From NCBI RefSeq assembly GCF_004349145.1, contig NZ_SMFO01000009.1, forward strand, positions 62,001 through 126,000: a stretch of DNA of 64,000 nt. The letters are read 5' to 3'. The stretch is from Flavobacterium hiemivividum. Lineage in GTDB: Bacteria > Bacteroidota > Bacteroidia > Flavobacteriales > Flavobacteriaceae. This document shows, piece by piece, positions 51,987 through 62,313 of this stretch. The notes below the pieces were generated by a model, which had not been told where the DNA came from, did no database searches, and worked only from the letters and a program-made list of their open reading frames with translations. Every line of letters starts with the position of its first letter. Position 1 is the stretch's first letter. Position numbers and translations under genes: made by a program.

Positions 51987-53261
51987 ATGACTTTCGAAAA
52001 TACTAGAGAATTTGCAAAACAACTTGATTCACAAGACAAATTAAATAAATACAGAGACGAATTTATTTTTCCAAAAGTGAATGATAAAAAAGTAATTTAT
52101 TTTACAGGAAATTCATTAGGATTGCAGCCTAAACGAACCAAAGCTTATGTCGATGAAGTTATGAATGACTGGGCAAATCTTGCGGTGGAAGGGCATTTTT
52201 ATGCCGAAAAACCTTGGTGGGACTATCACGAACGATTCGCTGAACCATTGAGTAAAATCGTTGGAGCACTTCCTTCAGAAGTTACGGTGATGAACACTTT
52301 AACGGTGAATCTTCATTTATTGATGGTCTCCTTTTACAGACCTACAAAAAAGAGGTTCAAAATCATTTGTGAAGAAAAAGCATTTCCTTCAGATCAATAT
52401 ATGTTTCAAAGTCAGGTTCATTTTCACGGACATAAAACTGAGGATGCCATTGTAGAAATTAAACGACGTGACGGCGAGCATAATATTCGATTAGAAGATG
52501 TATTAGCGAAAATTAAGGAAGTAGGAGATGAACTGGCTTTAGTTTTAATAGGCGGAGTGAACTACTATACAGGTCAAGTTTTTGACATGAAAACAATCAC
52601 TTCCGCTGGACACGATGCAGGTGCGATAGTTGGTTGGGATCTAGCTCATGCTGCCGGAAACATAAAATTAGAATTACACGATTGGGATGTGGATTTTGCT
52701 GCTTGGTGCAGTTACAAGTACATGAATTCAGGTCCGGGAAATGCTTCTGGATGTTTCGTTCATGAAAAACACCACAACAATCCTGACTTACCAAGATTTG
52801 CTGGCTGGTGGGGACACAACAAAGAACGCCGTTTTAAGATGGAGCCTACTTTTGATCCCGTTCATGGGGCCGACGGTTGGCAAATAAGTAATTTGCCAGT
52901 ACTTTCTTTGGCACCTTATTTGGCCTCAATAGAAATGTTTGACGAGATAGGAATGGACGCGATTATTGGAAAAAGAGATAAAATCACTTCCTATTTAGAA
53001 TTTATTCTTCAGGAAATCGACAAAGAAGTCAATAGTAGTTTCGAAATAATTACACCAACGAATCCAGCCGAAAGAGGATGCCAGTTATCTGTTCTACTTC
53101 ATGGAGAAGGACGCAGTTTATTTGACTATTTAATGAAAAGCGGAGTAATCACCGATTGGCGAGAACCTAACGTGATTCGGTTAGCGCCAGTTCCTTTGTA
53201 CTGTTCTTTTGAAGATATGTATGATTTTGGGCAGATTTTGAAAGAGGGAATTTTAAAATAA
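51987..53261 (+). CDS. kynU: Kynureninase
   Basis: A 424-residue PLP enzyme that cleaves kynurenine or 3-hydroxykynurenine. YFTGNSLGLQPKRTKAY, the PLP region WDLAHAAGN, and the lysine in WCSYKYMNSGPG are intact; GWWGHNKERRFKMEP is typical. It is part of the kynurenine branch of tryptophan catabolism and NAD synthesis, with kmo at 58853. The two are not adjacent, being separated by five genes on both strands. Confidence 0.96.
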   Translation: MTFENTREFAKQLDSQDKLNKYRDEFIFPKVNDKKVIYFTGNSLGLQPKRTKAYVDEVMNDWANLAVEGHFYAEKPWWDYHERFAEPLSKIVGALPSEVTVMNTLTVNLHLLMVSFYRPTKKRFKIICEEKAFPSDQYMFQSQVHFHGHKTEDAIVEIKRRDGEHNIRLEDVLAKIKEVGDELALVLIGGVNYYTGQVFDMKTITSAGHDAGAIVGWDLAHAAGNIKLELHDWDVDFAAWCSYKYMNSGPGNASGCFVHEKHHNNPDLPRFAGWWGHNKERRFKMEPTFDPVHGADGWQISNLPVLSLAPYLASIEMFDEIGMDAIIGKRDKITSYLEFILQEIDKEVNSSFEIITPTNPAERGCQLSVLLHGEGRSLFDYLMKSGVITDWREPNVIRLAPVPLYCSFEDMYDFGQILKEGILK

Positions 53262-53272
53262 ATATAGACAAG

Positions 53273-53306
53273 AACACCGTTTGAGTAATCAAGCGGTGTT
53301 TTTTCT
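53273..53306. terminator. Terminator between kynU and the AsmA-like gene
   Basis: AACACCGTTTGA and TCAAGCGGTGTT form a 12-bp stem with one mismatch, followed by T6. It can serve both convergent genes. Confidence 0.8.
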
Positions 53307-53311
53307 TATCT

Positions 53312-54874
53312 TTAAATTATGATTTGTTTCAATATTGCGGCAATGTTAATCCATAAGAAATTATAGAATGACTTTTCTTGGTCGCGTTCGACGGTAGCTG
53401 TAGTATTAATGGTTTGACCACTGGTATCATTCTTAACAATTAAATTAGCCAGAGCACTTTTTAGCTTGTTTTTCTTTTCAGGAGCTCCTTTTCTATATAA
53501 AGTAACTTTTAATCCATGGTATTTTAGGGATGCGTCTTCATAAGAGTTGAAATCATTTCCTTTAATGGTAAATTTGAGTTCATCAATTATACCTTGTGTA
53601 GTGGCGTTGAGATAGGGTTTTGTAAATGTGGTTAGATCACTTGTTTTTAAATTAGATACATTCCCATGTATGGTAAAGTGATCCTTTTGATCCAAAACAT
53701 TAAACGTCCAGTGTAGCTTTAGAGGTGAGTGATTCATGAATTTACAATTGATGTCAATAGCGACATCAGCTAGTTTCTTTTGTTGAAAACCACTTTGTAT
53801 ATTGGTTGCTTTAAGGTTAAATTTATTAAAGCTGAGCTTTCCAGGTCCTTTCTGGAAATTTATTTCTTCTTCATAAACTAAAAGGGAATTTCTTATAGCA
53901 AGTGTGTCAATTTTTAGTGGAAATTTTAGGTCGCGAAGTAGTGCATTATATAATGGTTTTTTGCTTAAATCATCGGGCGGTAGTTTGTTTCTATAAATAT
54001 TTGCTGATAATTGATCTATGATAACTGAATTAGCGTTGAAGAATGGTTTGTCATCTTTAAAACCCCAATCTATATTGTTGATTTTAATCGATTCGGACCG
54101 TAGTGTGAAAAGGTCTTTTTCTTTATCTAGTTTATTAGTGAATTGACTTCGGCTATATTCCGGAATCATTTCAAATTTTTCAACACTAAAATCTTTGTCT
54201 GAAGCTACTAAATTTGAGGCTTTAAGATGATAGTTGTTGTTTAATCGGTAATAAATACTGTCCGTTTTTATGGCGAAGTTTTGATAAGAAAAGGGGATTT
54301 TATTTTGTAATAAATCATCAGTTACAATAATGTTGTTTATTCTAAAATTAATATTATTAAGGCTCAATATAGGTTTGTCAGTTGTTGTATTCATGATTTT
54401 AAGCTTGCCTCTATTTAGGATGATGTTTGAAACCATAATGATTTCTTGAAATGGTTTCACCACTGCAGAACCTAAATTTTTAGAATTGTTAATAGCATTC
54501 TGAGAATCTTTCTCGACAACAATTTCGGGTGCTGTAATGATAATAGTGTTCGCTTTGATGCGATCGTTAAAAAGGATGTCCCAGACCTTAAATCCACTTA
54601 TTTCAATTGACTCTATTTTCGAATAGATATTTAGTTTTTTACCGTTTTCTAGCTGTTTCGTTTTTGGAGCAATTATTAATTTTGAAGCTTTTATTTTTTT
54701 CGATAAAAGATTAATTTCTAAATTACTGTAAGTAATAGTATACGAGGTTGGATTCTTGTCTGAAATAATGATGGGAAGTTTTTTATTGAGCCAAAAGTTA
54801 AGTCCAACATTAATTATTACAACCAAAATAACGAGACTAAAGACTAGGAGTGCTATTTTTTTTAATAGAGACAT
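53312..54874 (-). CDS. AsmA-like / DUF748-type envelope protein
   Basis: A 520-residue protein with one N-terminal membrane segment (LLKKIALLVFSLVILVVIINV) and a long periplasmic part made of repeated beta-strand elements (TYSNLEINLLSKKIKASKLI, FNANSVIIDQLSANIY, FNKFNLKATNIQSGFQ). This is the pattern of AsmA/DUF748 proteins that may carry lipids across the envelope. There is a short hydrophobic end (FLWINIAAILKQIII). The assignment is by architecture, and I see no specific motif. Confidence 0.6.
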   Translation of the reverse strand: MSLLKKIALLVFSLVILVVIINVGLNFWLNKKLPIIISDKNPTSYTITYSNLEINLLSKKIKASKLIIAPKTKQLENGKKLNIYSKIESIEISGFKVWDILFNDRIKANTIIITAPEIVVEKDSQNAINNSKNLGSAVVKPFQEIIMVSNIILNRGKLKIMNTTTDKPILSLNNINFRINNIIVTDDLLQNKIPFSYQNFAIKTDSIYYRLNNNYHLKASNLVASDKDFSVEKFEMIPEYSRSQFTNKLDKEKDLFTLRSESIKINNIDWGFKDDKPFFNANSVIIDQLSANIYRNKLPPDDLSKKPLYNALLRDLKFPLKIDTLAIRNSLLVYEEEINFQKGPGKLSFNKFNLKATNIQSGFQQKKLADVAIDINCKFMNHSPLKLHWTFNVLDQKDHFTIHGNVSNLKTSDLTTFTKPYLNATTQGIIDELKFTIKGNDFNSYEDASLKYHGLKVTLYRKGAPEKKNKLKSALANLIVKNDTSGQTINTTATVERDQEKSFYNFLWINIAAILKQIII

Positions 54875-55069
54875 AAGTTTTATTTTTGTTCTAAATATTA
54901 AAATGAAGGTTCATCTTATTTTCAGTATTATGGTGCTATAAAAATAAGAACTATTAATAGAGGTTTTTGATTGACACATTAATTATGTAACAAATAAATT
55001 TAATAATGTAAATCGTTTCGTGTTTTATAGCCGTTTCTTTGTAATATATAAATTAATAAAGTAAAAATT

Positions 55070-55486
55070 ATGAAAGCATTATATCTTATAGCATTGTCCT
55101 TGTTTATTATTTCTTGTAAAAATCAAGGAAGCATGGATGTTGAAGCGGCAAAACAGGTTAGTATCGATTCAATGAAAACTGAAATTGCAAAACAAAAAGT
55201 AATTGACTCTATGCAGATTGAGATGGCAAAGGTAGAGACTCAAAAAGAAGTTATAGTTGTTAATCAGCCAGGAACTAATACTAATACGCATACAACTACA
55301 ACGACAACAACCCAAAGAAAAGCGTGGAGTAGTACGGCTAAAGGTGCTGTAATTGGGGCTGGAGTAGGTGCTGCAACCGGAGCGATTATAAGTAAGAAAA
55401 AAGGACAGGGTGCAATAATTGGTGGTTTAGCTGGAGCTGGTGTTGGAGCTGGAACTGGTGCTATTATTGACGGAAGCAAAAAGTAA
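55070..55486 (+). CDS. Glycine-zipper lipoprotein
   Basis: A 138-residue protein with a lipobox (LSLFIISC, lipid-modified Cys at residue 16), a helical region with repeated (K)QKVIDSMQIEMAK units, a Thr-rich linker and a C-terminal glycine zipper (GAVIGAGVGAATGAIISKK, then GAIIGGLAGAGVGAGTGAII). Such YMGG-like zippers form membrane-associated hairpins. The role is unknown; outer-membrane anchoring is likely. Confidence 0.8.
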   Translation: MKALYLIALSLFIISCKNQGSMDVEAAKQVSIDSMKTEIAKQKVIDSMQIEMAKVETQKEVIVVNQPGTNTNTHTTTTTTTQRKAWSSTAKGAVIGAGVGAATGAIISKKKGQGAIIGGLAGAGVGAGTGAIIDGSKK

Positions 55487-55507
55487 TAAAAGAATAATCA
55501 TTTTTTA

Positions 55508-55550
55508 AAAGAGTGTTTAAGTTCAATTGGGAACTTAAGCACTCTTTCTG
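55508..55550. terminator. Terminator between the glycine-zipper gene and the flavin reductase gene
   Basis: AAAGAGTGTTTAAGTTC and GAACTTAAGCACTCTTT form a 17-bp stem (one mismatch) around a short loop. Confidence 0.85.
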
Positions 55551-55582
55551 TTTATTTCAATATCGTATATGTTCCGCTGTTT

Positions 55583-56221
55583 TTATTTAGGAAAAGATTC
55601 AGTAGGCTTGTCTTTTCGTGCATATTGAAAACGATCAATTAACTTCGGTAAGCAATAGGCATCTAATCCATTTAGGGCAACTACATTTCCTTTGTCAATT
55701 TGCAACCAGCCATCTTCATTTGCTAGTTCTTCGTTGTAGTATAATTTTTCTATTGATGCAATAACATGAATAGTATCGTTTTCCTTAATATAATATTCAC
55801 TCACATATTTGCAGTATAGTTGCACTGGACTTCCCTTAGTGAAAGGTATTTTTATATTTTCCTTATATTCTTCTTGTAAATTTGTCTTGTCAAATTCTGA
55901 TATATTACTTTCATAATTTGCCGATGTATGATGAGCATCAGCAATCATGTTCTCAGTAACGTGATTAACTGTAAAATAACCTGTTTCTTTGATGTTTTTG
56001 TAGGTATCTCTAGGAACAGTCGTGGGACGTACAATCAGTCCAATTAAAGCGGGATCACTACCTAAATGTGTAACGCTACTAAAGATTGCAACATTATTAA
56101 TCCCGTCCAGGGATTGTGTAGCAATTAAATTCGCCGATTTATAGCCCGTACAGGAGTTGATTAGGTTTAGTCTTTGAACTCTTCCCATTTCGGATAGATC
56201 TTGTATTGATATTTCTTTCAT
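55583..56221 (-). CDS. Flavin reductase-like FMN-binding split-barrel protein
   Basis: A 212-residue protein with the flavin reductase-like split barrel: NLIATQSLDGINNVAIFSS, the FMN-binding ALIGLIVRPTTVPRDTY and the TGYFTVNHV block. It could be a reductase for FMN or a flavin-linked oxidoreductase. The gene is monocistronic, between convergent and divergent neighbours. Its substrate cannot be read. Confidence 0.85.
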   Translation of the reverse strand: MKEISIQDLSEMGRVQRLNLINSCTGYKSANLIATQSLDGINNVAIFSSVTHLGSDPALIGLIVRPTTVPRDTYKNIKETGYFTVNHVTENMIADAHHTSANYESNISEFDKTNLQEEYKENIKIPFTKGSPVQLYCKYVSEYYIKENDTIHVIASIEKLYYNEELANEDGWLQIDKGNVVALNGLDAYCLPKLIDRFQYARKDKPTESFPK

Positions 56222-56400
56222 CTTGAGTAGTATTTACCACAAATGTAAATTTTGTTTATTAAAAATGAAATATAATTAAACAAAATTATATTTTTATTTT
56301 GTAAAGTAAATGTTGGTCAACCGTGTGATCTCGATAATGAAATACAATTCGTTCAAATGCATCGCAATTTATTTATATTTGTTAGTCTCAAAATACCTCT

Positions 56401-58791
56401 ATGAAAATATTTAAAAAAGTCCTTCTCGTTATAGTTTCGTTCGTTGCAATTCTAATCGTAGGATTGATGTTGTATGGTTTTTACTTAAAACCAAAATATG
56501 AAGGGGAATTACAATTGAAAAACATTCAGAAAGAAGCTACGGTGCATTTTGATGATTTCGGAATTCCGCATATTTATGCCCAAAATGCAGAAGATGCGAT
56601 GACAGCCTTAGGTTATGTGCATGCTCAAGATCGATTGTGGCAAATGGAACTGATGCGGCGTATCGCGCCAGGCCGTTTGTCTGAAATTTTTGGGAATGTG
56701 ACTTTAAAGAATGATCAGTTTTTTGCTGGTCTTGGTATCGAAGAGGCTTCTCTAAAAGCGATTGCATCTTTGGATAAAAACAGTGAAAGTTACAAGGGGA
56801 CAATGGCCTATCTGGACGGGATTAATCAATATATGGCAGAAGGGGCTAGTCCAATCGAATTTCAGTTACTTGGTGTGAAGAAAGAGAAATTCACAATTAA
56901 AGACGTTTATAATATTTTTGGATACATGTCATTCAGTTTTGCCATGGCACATAAAACAGATCCGTTATTGACTGATATTCGAAATAAATACGGAATGGAT
57001 TATCTCAAGGATTTTGGATTAGATGGTTCGTTAAATACTACAATTATAAAAACCGCAAAAGAGAGACCGCAAGAATATGCAGCGATTTCAAAGTCAATTG
57101 CATCCTTGTTAGATAAAGCACCAATTCCGCCTTTTATAGGAAGTAACAGCTGGGTGATTGCGCCAGAGAAAACTAAAAACGGGAAAGTTATTTTTGCCAA
57201 TGATCCGCACATTGGTTTTTCGCAACCAGGAACATGGTACGAAGCTCACATTGTAACGCCAGAATTTGAATTGTATGGTTGTTATCTTGCAGGAACACCG
57301 TATCCATTGTTAGGGCATAACCGTGAATATGCTTATGGTTTGACTATGTTTGAAAATGATGATATCGATTTCTATCAAGAGCAGAATGATCCTAATGATG
57401 CTAATAAATATAAGACAGCGAACGGCTATAATGACTATGAGATTAGGAGAAAAGTTATAAAAGTAAAAGACAGTTCTAATGTGGTTTTAAATTTAAAAAT
57501 CAGCCTTCATGGTCCTGTCATGAATGATTTAATTGATGGTTTGGATAACAAGAATCCAGTGGCTATGTCTTGGATTTATACTCAGCAACCCATTCAAATT
57601 CTGGAAGCAGTTTATATGCTTTCACATTCAAAAACTAAGGCTGATTTCCAGAAAGGAGTGAGTCTAATCGCGGCTCCAGGTCTAAATGTGATGTATGGAG
57701 ATGCTAAAGGTAATATAGGATGGTGGGCAACGGGCAAACTATACAAACATAAGGAAGGAGTAAATCCTAATTTTATTTTGGATGGCGCTTCTGGAAAAGA
57801 TGATATTGCAGCTTATTTGGATTTCTCCAAAAATCCTTCGGCTGAAAACCCGGAATGGAACTACGTATATTCTGCAAACAATCAACCCGAAGCGATTGAT
57901 GGAGTTTTATATCCAGGTTATTATTTACCTGAAGACAGAGCCAAAAGAATTACCCAACTGTTAGATCCAAAATCAAATTGGGATAAAGAATCGGTTGGTA
58001 AAATGATCACTGATAATACTTCATCCGTAGCGCCAGATGTAGTTAAGAATTTAATTTCGAATCTAAATACGAATTCACTTTCGAATAATGAAAAAGAAGC
58101 GGTTGCTGTTTTAAAATCTTGGAAAGGAACGAATAATAAATTAGATGTTGCCCCCACGATTTACAATAAATGGATTTATTTTTATCTAAAAAATACTTTT
58201 GAAGACGAGTTAGGAGAAGAAGGCTTCAAGCAGTTTTTAACAACGCACATAATGAAGCAACTAATCGCGAAACAAAGTGCTAACGAAAATTCGCTTTGGT
58301 GGGACAATATTAAAACGACAAACAAAAAGGAAACTCCATCAGAGATTATTTCGAAGTCATTTAAAGAGGCGATAGCTGCATTAGAAAATCAACTAGGAGA
58401 ATCAATTTCTGCTTGGAATTGGAGTAAGGTTCATGTTGTAGAATACCAGCATCCGTTGGGCAAAGTAGCTATGTTGAGAAAAGTATTTAACGTTGGTCCC
58501 TATGAAGTTGATGGTTCGAATGAAGTCATCAATAACCAAATGTTTGATTATACAAATGAAGTAAAATATGTAGTAAAAGGAGGTCCGTCATCTAGGAGAG
58601 TAATCGATTTTTCGGATATTGAAAACAGCTGGAATGTTTTGCCTACTGGGCAATCAGGGAATTTATTAAGCAGGCATTACAACGATCAGGCAGCAATATA
58701 TAACGCGGGGAATTTCAGGAAAATGTTGCTAAATGAGGGCGAGATTGTTAAAACTTCAACAAAATTAATATTTAAACCAGTTAAAAATTAG
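56401..58791 (+). CDS. Penicillin acylase family N-terminal nucleophile hydrolase
   Basis: A 796-residue secreted precursor. An N-terminal signal anchor (VLLVIVSFVAILIVGLML) is followed by the alpha-chain (GIPHIYAQNAEDAMTALGYVHAQDRLWQMELMRR) and the autocatalytic junction FIGSNSW, where Ser248 becomes the N-terminal nucleophile of the beta-chain. ANDPHIGFSQPGTWYEAHI and the LGHNREYAYGLTM block are conserved. Substrates in this family are amides such as penicillins or acyl-homoserine lactones; I cannot choose. A TATATTTG promoter element lies at 56374-56381. Confidence 0.92.
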   Translation: MKIFKKVLLVIVSFVAILIVGLMLYGFYLKPKYEGELQLKNIQKEATVHFDDFGIPHIYAQNAEDAMTALGYVHAQDRLWQMELMRRIAPGRLSEIFGNVTLKNDQFFAGLGIEEASLKAIASLDKNSESYKGTMAYLDGINQYMAEGASPIEFQLLGVKKEKFTIKDVYNIFGYMSFSFAMAHKTDPLLTDIRNKYGMDYLKDFGLDGSLNTTIIKTAKERPQEYAAISKSIASLLDKAPIPPFIGSNSWVIAPEKTKNGKVIFANDPHIGFSQPGTWYEAHIVTPEFELYGCYLAGTPYPLLGHNREYAYGLTMFENDDIDFYQEQNDPNDANKYKTANGYNDYEIRRKVIKVKDSSNVVLNLKISLHGPVMNDLIDGLDNKNPVAMSWIYTQQPIQILEAVYMLSHSKTKADFQKGVSLIAAPGLNVMYGDAKGNIGWWATGKLYKHKEGVNPNFILDGASGKDDIAAYLDFSKNPSAENPEWNYVYSANNQPEAIDGVLYPGYYLPEDRAKRITQLLDPKSNWDKESVGKMITDNTSSVAPDVVKNLISNLNTNSLSNNEKEAVAVLKSWKGTNNKLDVAPTIYNKWIYFYLKNTFEDELGEEGFKQFLTTHIMKQLIAKQSANENSLWWDNIKTTNKKETPSEIISKSFKEAIAALENQLGESISAWNWSKVHVVEYQHPLGKVAMLRKVFNVGPYEVDGSNEVINNQMFDYTNEVKYVVKGGPSSRRVIDFSDIENSWNVLPTGQSGNLLSRHYNDQAAIYNAGNFRKMLLNEGEIVKTSTKLIFKPVKN

Positions 58792-58852
58792 GGGTTTTTA
58801 AAGGCCTTAAAGTAATAAATCAGTATTTTAGCCTAACTTTTTAAAGAAAATA

Positions 58853-60211
58853 ATGCAAACTCCAAAAACGATAGCAGTTGTTGGTTCTGGCTTAGTCGGA
58901 TCTTTATTAGCTATTTACTTACGCAAAGCAGGACACGTCGTTCACATATATGATAGAAGTCCAGATATTAGGCAAATTCAATTTTCGGGTCGTTCCATAA
59001 ATTTAGCAATGTCTACACGGGGCTGGAAAGCCTTGGATGGTGTTGGTATAGGGGATTCTGTTCAGGAAATCGCAATACCCATGGGGCGACGCGCTATTCA
59101 TTTGGTTGACAAGCTTAATTTTCAAAATTACGGTCAAGAAGGGGAGAGCATTTATTCAATTTCAAGAGGGGCTTTAAATAGAAAAATGATCGATCTGGCG
59201 GAAGAAGCTGGAGCAGAATTTTTCTTCGAACAGAAAATTTGGGATGTTAGCTTGTCGGAAGCTACTTTGCACATTGGAGAAACAGAAAGAGGAGCTTGGC
59301 AGGAAAAGAAATACGACTTGGTTTTTGGTGCTGATGGTGCTTTTTCCAGAATTCGTCACCGCATGCAGCGCCAAAGTATGTTTAACTATTCTCAAGAGTT
59401 TTTAAATATTGGGTACAAGGAATTAAATATCCCTGCAAATCCTGATGGATCGCATAAAATAGATAAAAATTCATTTCATATTTGGCCTCGTGGCGAATAT
59501 ATGTTGATTGCGTTACCCAATTTGGATGGCAGTTTTACCTGTACTTTATTTATGCCTTTTGAAGGAGAAAATTCGTTTGCATCATTGGTCGAAATAAAAG
59601 ATGTAGAATTGTTTTTCGAAAAGAATTTCCCTGATTCTATTGACGTTATTCCAAATTTAACGGAAGATTTTTTCCAGAATCCAACAAGTACATTGGTGAC
59701 TATGAAATGTTATCCTTGGACTTATAATGATAAGGTTGCCTTGATAGGGGATGCATGTCATGCTATCGTGCCTTTTTACGGACAAGGTATGAATGCTGGA
59801 TTTGAAGACATTTCAGTTCTTAACGAAATGATGGAAGAATATGGTGATGATTGGTTGTCGATTTTTTCTGAATACCAAAAATCGCGTAAGCCTAATGCTG
59901 ATGCTATTGCAGAACTCTCTTATCGTAATTTCATGGAGATGAGTTCTAAAACAGCTGACGATAAATTCCTACTACAAAAAAAGATTGAAAACTGGTTCTC
60001 TGAGAAACATCCTGATAAGTGGATTCCACTTTATAGTAGAGTCACGTTTAGCGACCGTCCATATACTGAAGCATTAGCTATCGGGGATGATCAAAATGCT
60101 ATTATGGAGGAAGTTTTAAAAATGAAAAACATAGAAAGCGTGTGGGATTCTCCAGACGTAGAAAATAAGATTTTAGAACTTTTATCTGAAAAAGAAACAG
60201 TCAGGAATTAA
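58853..60211 (+). CDS. kmo: Kynurenine 3-monooxygenase
   Basis: A 452-residue FAD monooxygenase that hydroxylates kynurenine with NADPH and O2. The FAD loop VVGSGLVGSLLAIYLRKAG is at residues 8-26, GRSINLAMSTRGWKAL matches the KMO family, and the second FAD block is LIGDACHAIVPFYGQGMNAG. The start follows penicillin acylase by 62 nt, with which it may be cotranscribed. With KynU it would give 3-hydroxyanthranilate. Confidence 0.95.
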   Translation: MQTPKTIAVVGSGLVGSLLAIYLRKAGHVVHIYDRSPDIRQIQFSGRSINLAMSTRGWKALDGVGIGDSVQEIAIPMGRRAIHLVDKLNFQNYGQEGESIYSISRGALNRKMIDLAEEAGAEFFFEQKIWDVSLSEATLHIGETERGAWQEKKYDLVFGADGAFSRIRHRMQRQSMFNYSQEFLNIGYKELNIPANPDGSHKIDKNSFHIWPRGEYMLIALPNLDGSFTCTLFMPFEGENSFASLVEIKDVELFFEKNFPDSIDVIPNLTEDFFQNPTSTLVTMKCYPWTYNDKVALIGDACHAIVPFYGQGMNAGFEDISVLNEMMEEYGDDWLSIFSEYQKSRKPNADAIAELSYRNFMEMSSKTADDKFLLQKKIENWFSEKHPDKWIPLYSRVTFSDRPYTEALAIGDDQNAIMEEVLKMKNIESVWDSPDVENKILELLSEKETVRN

Positions 60212-60232
60212 AGTTTAATTCCTGACTGTTTT
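60194..60232. terminator. Terminator overlapping the end of kmo
   Basis: AACAGTCAGGAATTAA and its complement form a long stem that includes the kmo stop codon, followed by T-rich DNA; A-rich on the other side for the convergent cupin gene. Confidence 0.8.
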
Positions 60233-60234
60233 AT

Positions 60235-60597
60235 TTATTCTTCGCGATGTACTTTAGTAAAGTCAAATGCGGGAGTGCATATGGCAATATACTCACAAGG
60301 CTCGTCAAATGGATTTGAGTATTGAACCCGCGTATTTTTTTCAATTTTTATAGACTGTCCGGCTTCTAGGATTATGGTGTCTTCCTCTATAATGAACTGT
60401 TTTTTTCCTTTTATAATATAGGTGTATTCTGCAAATTCTGGAGTTTGAAAAGGTTCACTCCATTTAGGAGGTGCGATCATGTGTGCAATCGATATTTCGG
60501 GATTGTTTGTAGTCGCTAAACCGTGGTGCTCTTCAATCAATTTTCCATCTGTTGTTGGTACAACAAATGGAGTACTTTGAATAAAATATTTTTTCAT
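60235..60597 (-). CDS. Small cupin-domain protein
   Basis: A 120-residue single-domain cupin. The barrel motifs are weak (EYTYIIKGKKQFIIEEDTI, then EAGQSIKIEKNTRVQYSN), with no complete HxHx(3)ExnH metal site, so it may not bind metal. 3-Hydroxyanthranilate dioxygenase, which would follow KMO and KynU, is larger and its His/Glu ligands are absent. A ligand-binding or isomerase role is possible. Confidence 0.7.
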   Translation of the reverse strand: MKKYFIQSTPFVVPTTDGKLIEEHHGLATTNNPEISIAHMIAPPKWSEPFQTPEFAEYTYIIKGKKQFIIEEDTIILEAGQSIKIEKNTRVQYSNPFDEPCEYIAICTPAFDFTKVHREE

Positions 60598-60788
60598 TGT
60601 ATATTTTCTAGTTAAAGATTAATTACACTTTTCTAAGTTCTATTACTTTATCTAGCGTGTAATAAACCTTTAGTTTTCTTTTGCTTTCGTATAAAAATCG
60701 ATTCTAGTTGCTAATTTTAGTATCGCTATTGAATCAAGTATAAAAGGAATCAATTTTAGGATTGAAAGGTATTCTAATGTTTCGCCAA

Positions 60789-62210
60789 TTATTCGCTTGC
60801 GGGTAATTCCTTATTGTTTTTCATGACAACAAAAAACAGAATTGTTGTTAAAATAGCAATCACAATTCCGATTATATCTGAAGTTATGATGTCTAACCCA
60901 AAACCTATTGTAGGGTCATAAAAAAGATAAGACCCAAGGACTGATGTTATGAAAAATGCAGGTATTAAGGCAACGATATAATGGGTTTTTCTTTGGTACA
61001 AATAAACTGCTCCAATCCATAACGCAATTGCGGATATACTTTGATTTGCCCAAGAAAAATACCTCCAAAGAAGTTGAAAATCTATTTTAGTTAGAATAAA
61101 GGCAATTGCAAAAAGTGGAATTGCAATTATAAAACGATTTCTAAGTGTCTTTTGATCAATTTTCAGGTAATCTGCAATAATCATTCTTGCGGCCCTGAAA
61201 GAGGTGTCTCCAGAAGTTATAGGTAAAACGATAACCCCTAAAATAGCAATTGTGCCACCGATGGTTCCTAGAAATACAGTTGCAATTTTATGAACTACTC
61301 CAGGGAGCCCTTCAGTTGCTAGTAAAGTACTAAGTCCTTCTCCGCTCATAAGGCTCATTGCCGCTGCAGCCCATACCATCGCGATAACTCCTTCTACAAT
61401 CATCATTCCGTAGAATATTTTACGACCGTCTTTCTCATTTCTAATGGTTCTGGCGATTATAGGGGATTGGGTTGCATGAAATCCTGATAAAGCACCACAC
61501 GAAATCGTTAAAAATATTACGGGGTAATATGGGATATCTTTCGGATGCATATTTGTTAGCGTCAATTCAGGAATTGGATTTCCATACATAAACATCCCTA
61601 CTGCGACACCGACGGCACTCAATAATAATAGAAGTCCAAGGATAGGGTATATTTTTCCGATAACTTTATCAATTGGTAAAATTGTAGCTATGATGTAATA
61701 GACGAAAATAGCGAGTACAATTAAGGTAAACATATTTAAATCTTTACCTATAAGGTCATCTATCATGCTTGCCGGTGCGGAAATAAAAACAGTTCCCACC
61801 AAAAGAAGCAGTAGAACGGTAAAGAAATTAACGATGTGACTGAAGGATTTCCCTAAAAATTTTGAGGCTAAGGCTGGTAAGTGAGCTCCTCCATATCTGA
61901 TCGAGATCATTCCCGTTAAATAATCGTGGACAGCTCCAGCAAAAATGCAGCCAATAACGATCCAAAGGAAGGCTACTGGACCGTATAAAGCGCCTAAAAT
62001 TGGTCCGAAAATAGGTCCGACTCCTGCAATATTTAAAACTTGTATCAAGGAATTTCTATTGCTGTTCATAGGAACAAAGTCTACTCCATCTGCGTGAGTG
62101 TAGGCTGGAGTAGCTCTGTTAGGATCTGGTTTAAAAATGTTTTCAATAAATTTACCGTAAAAGATATACCCCAATACGAGTAAGACTATGGCTGTAATAA
62201 ATGTAATCAT
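60789..62210 (-). CDS. Carbon starvation protein CstA family transporter
   Basis: A 473-residue membrane protein with about 13 hydrophobic segments. The family blocks FVPMNSNRNSLIQVLNIAGV and GPIFGPILGALYGP and the TQSPIIARTIRNEKDGR loop are present. It is the short form of the CstA/BtsT family, whose characterised members take up peptides or pyruvate. The gene stands alone and reads leftward. Confidence 0.9.
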   Translation of the reverse strand: MITFITAIVLLVLGYIFYGKFIENIFKPDPNRATPAYTHADGVDFVPMNSNRNSLIQVLNIAGVGPIFGPILGALYGPVAFLWIVIGCIFAGAVHDYLTGMISIRYGGAHLPALASKFLGKSFSHIVNFFTVLLLLLVGTVFISAPASMIDDLIGKDLNMFTLIVLAIFVYYIIATILPIDKVIGKIYPILGLLLLLSAVGVAVGMFMYGNPIPELTLTNMHPKDIPYYPVIFLTISCGALSGFHATQSPIIARTIRNEKDGRKIFYGMMIVEGVIAMVWAAAAMSLMSGEGLSTLLATEGLPGVVHKIATVFLGTIGGTIAILGVIVLPITSGDTSFRAARMIIADYLKIDQKTLRNRFIIAIPLFAIAFILTKIDFQLLWRYFSWANQSISAIALWIGAVYLYQRKTHYIVALIPAFFITSVLGSYLFYDPTIGFGLDIITSDIIGIVIAILTTILFFVVMKNNKELPASE

Positions 62211-62313
62211 TATGATGTTGTGTGGGGTTATTATAATTAATTTAAAGGGATCAAGGTAGGGCTATTTATAAGAAACAAGTAAGTCTTCCTTTAATTCTTT
62301 ATTATTTATTATG

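Noticed and set aside
56401..58791. Penicillin acylase as a quorum-quenching acyl-homoserine lactone acylase
   Set aside because: The family is too broad to assign the substrate from sequence alone.
60235..60597. 3-Hydroxyanthranilate dioxygenase completing the kynurenine branch
   Set aside because: The protein is too short and lacks the His/Glu metal ligands; it is kept as an unassigned cupin.
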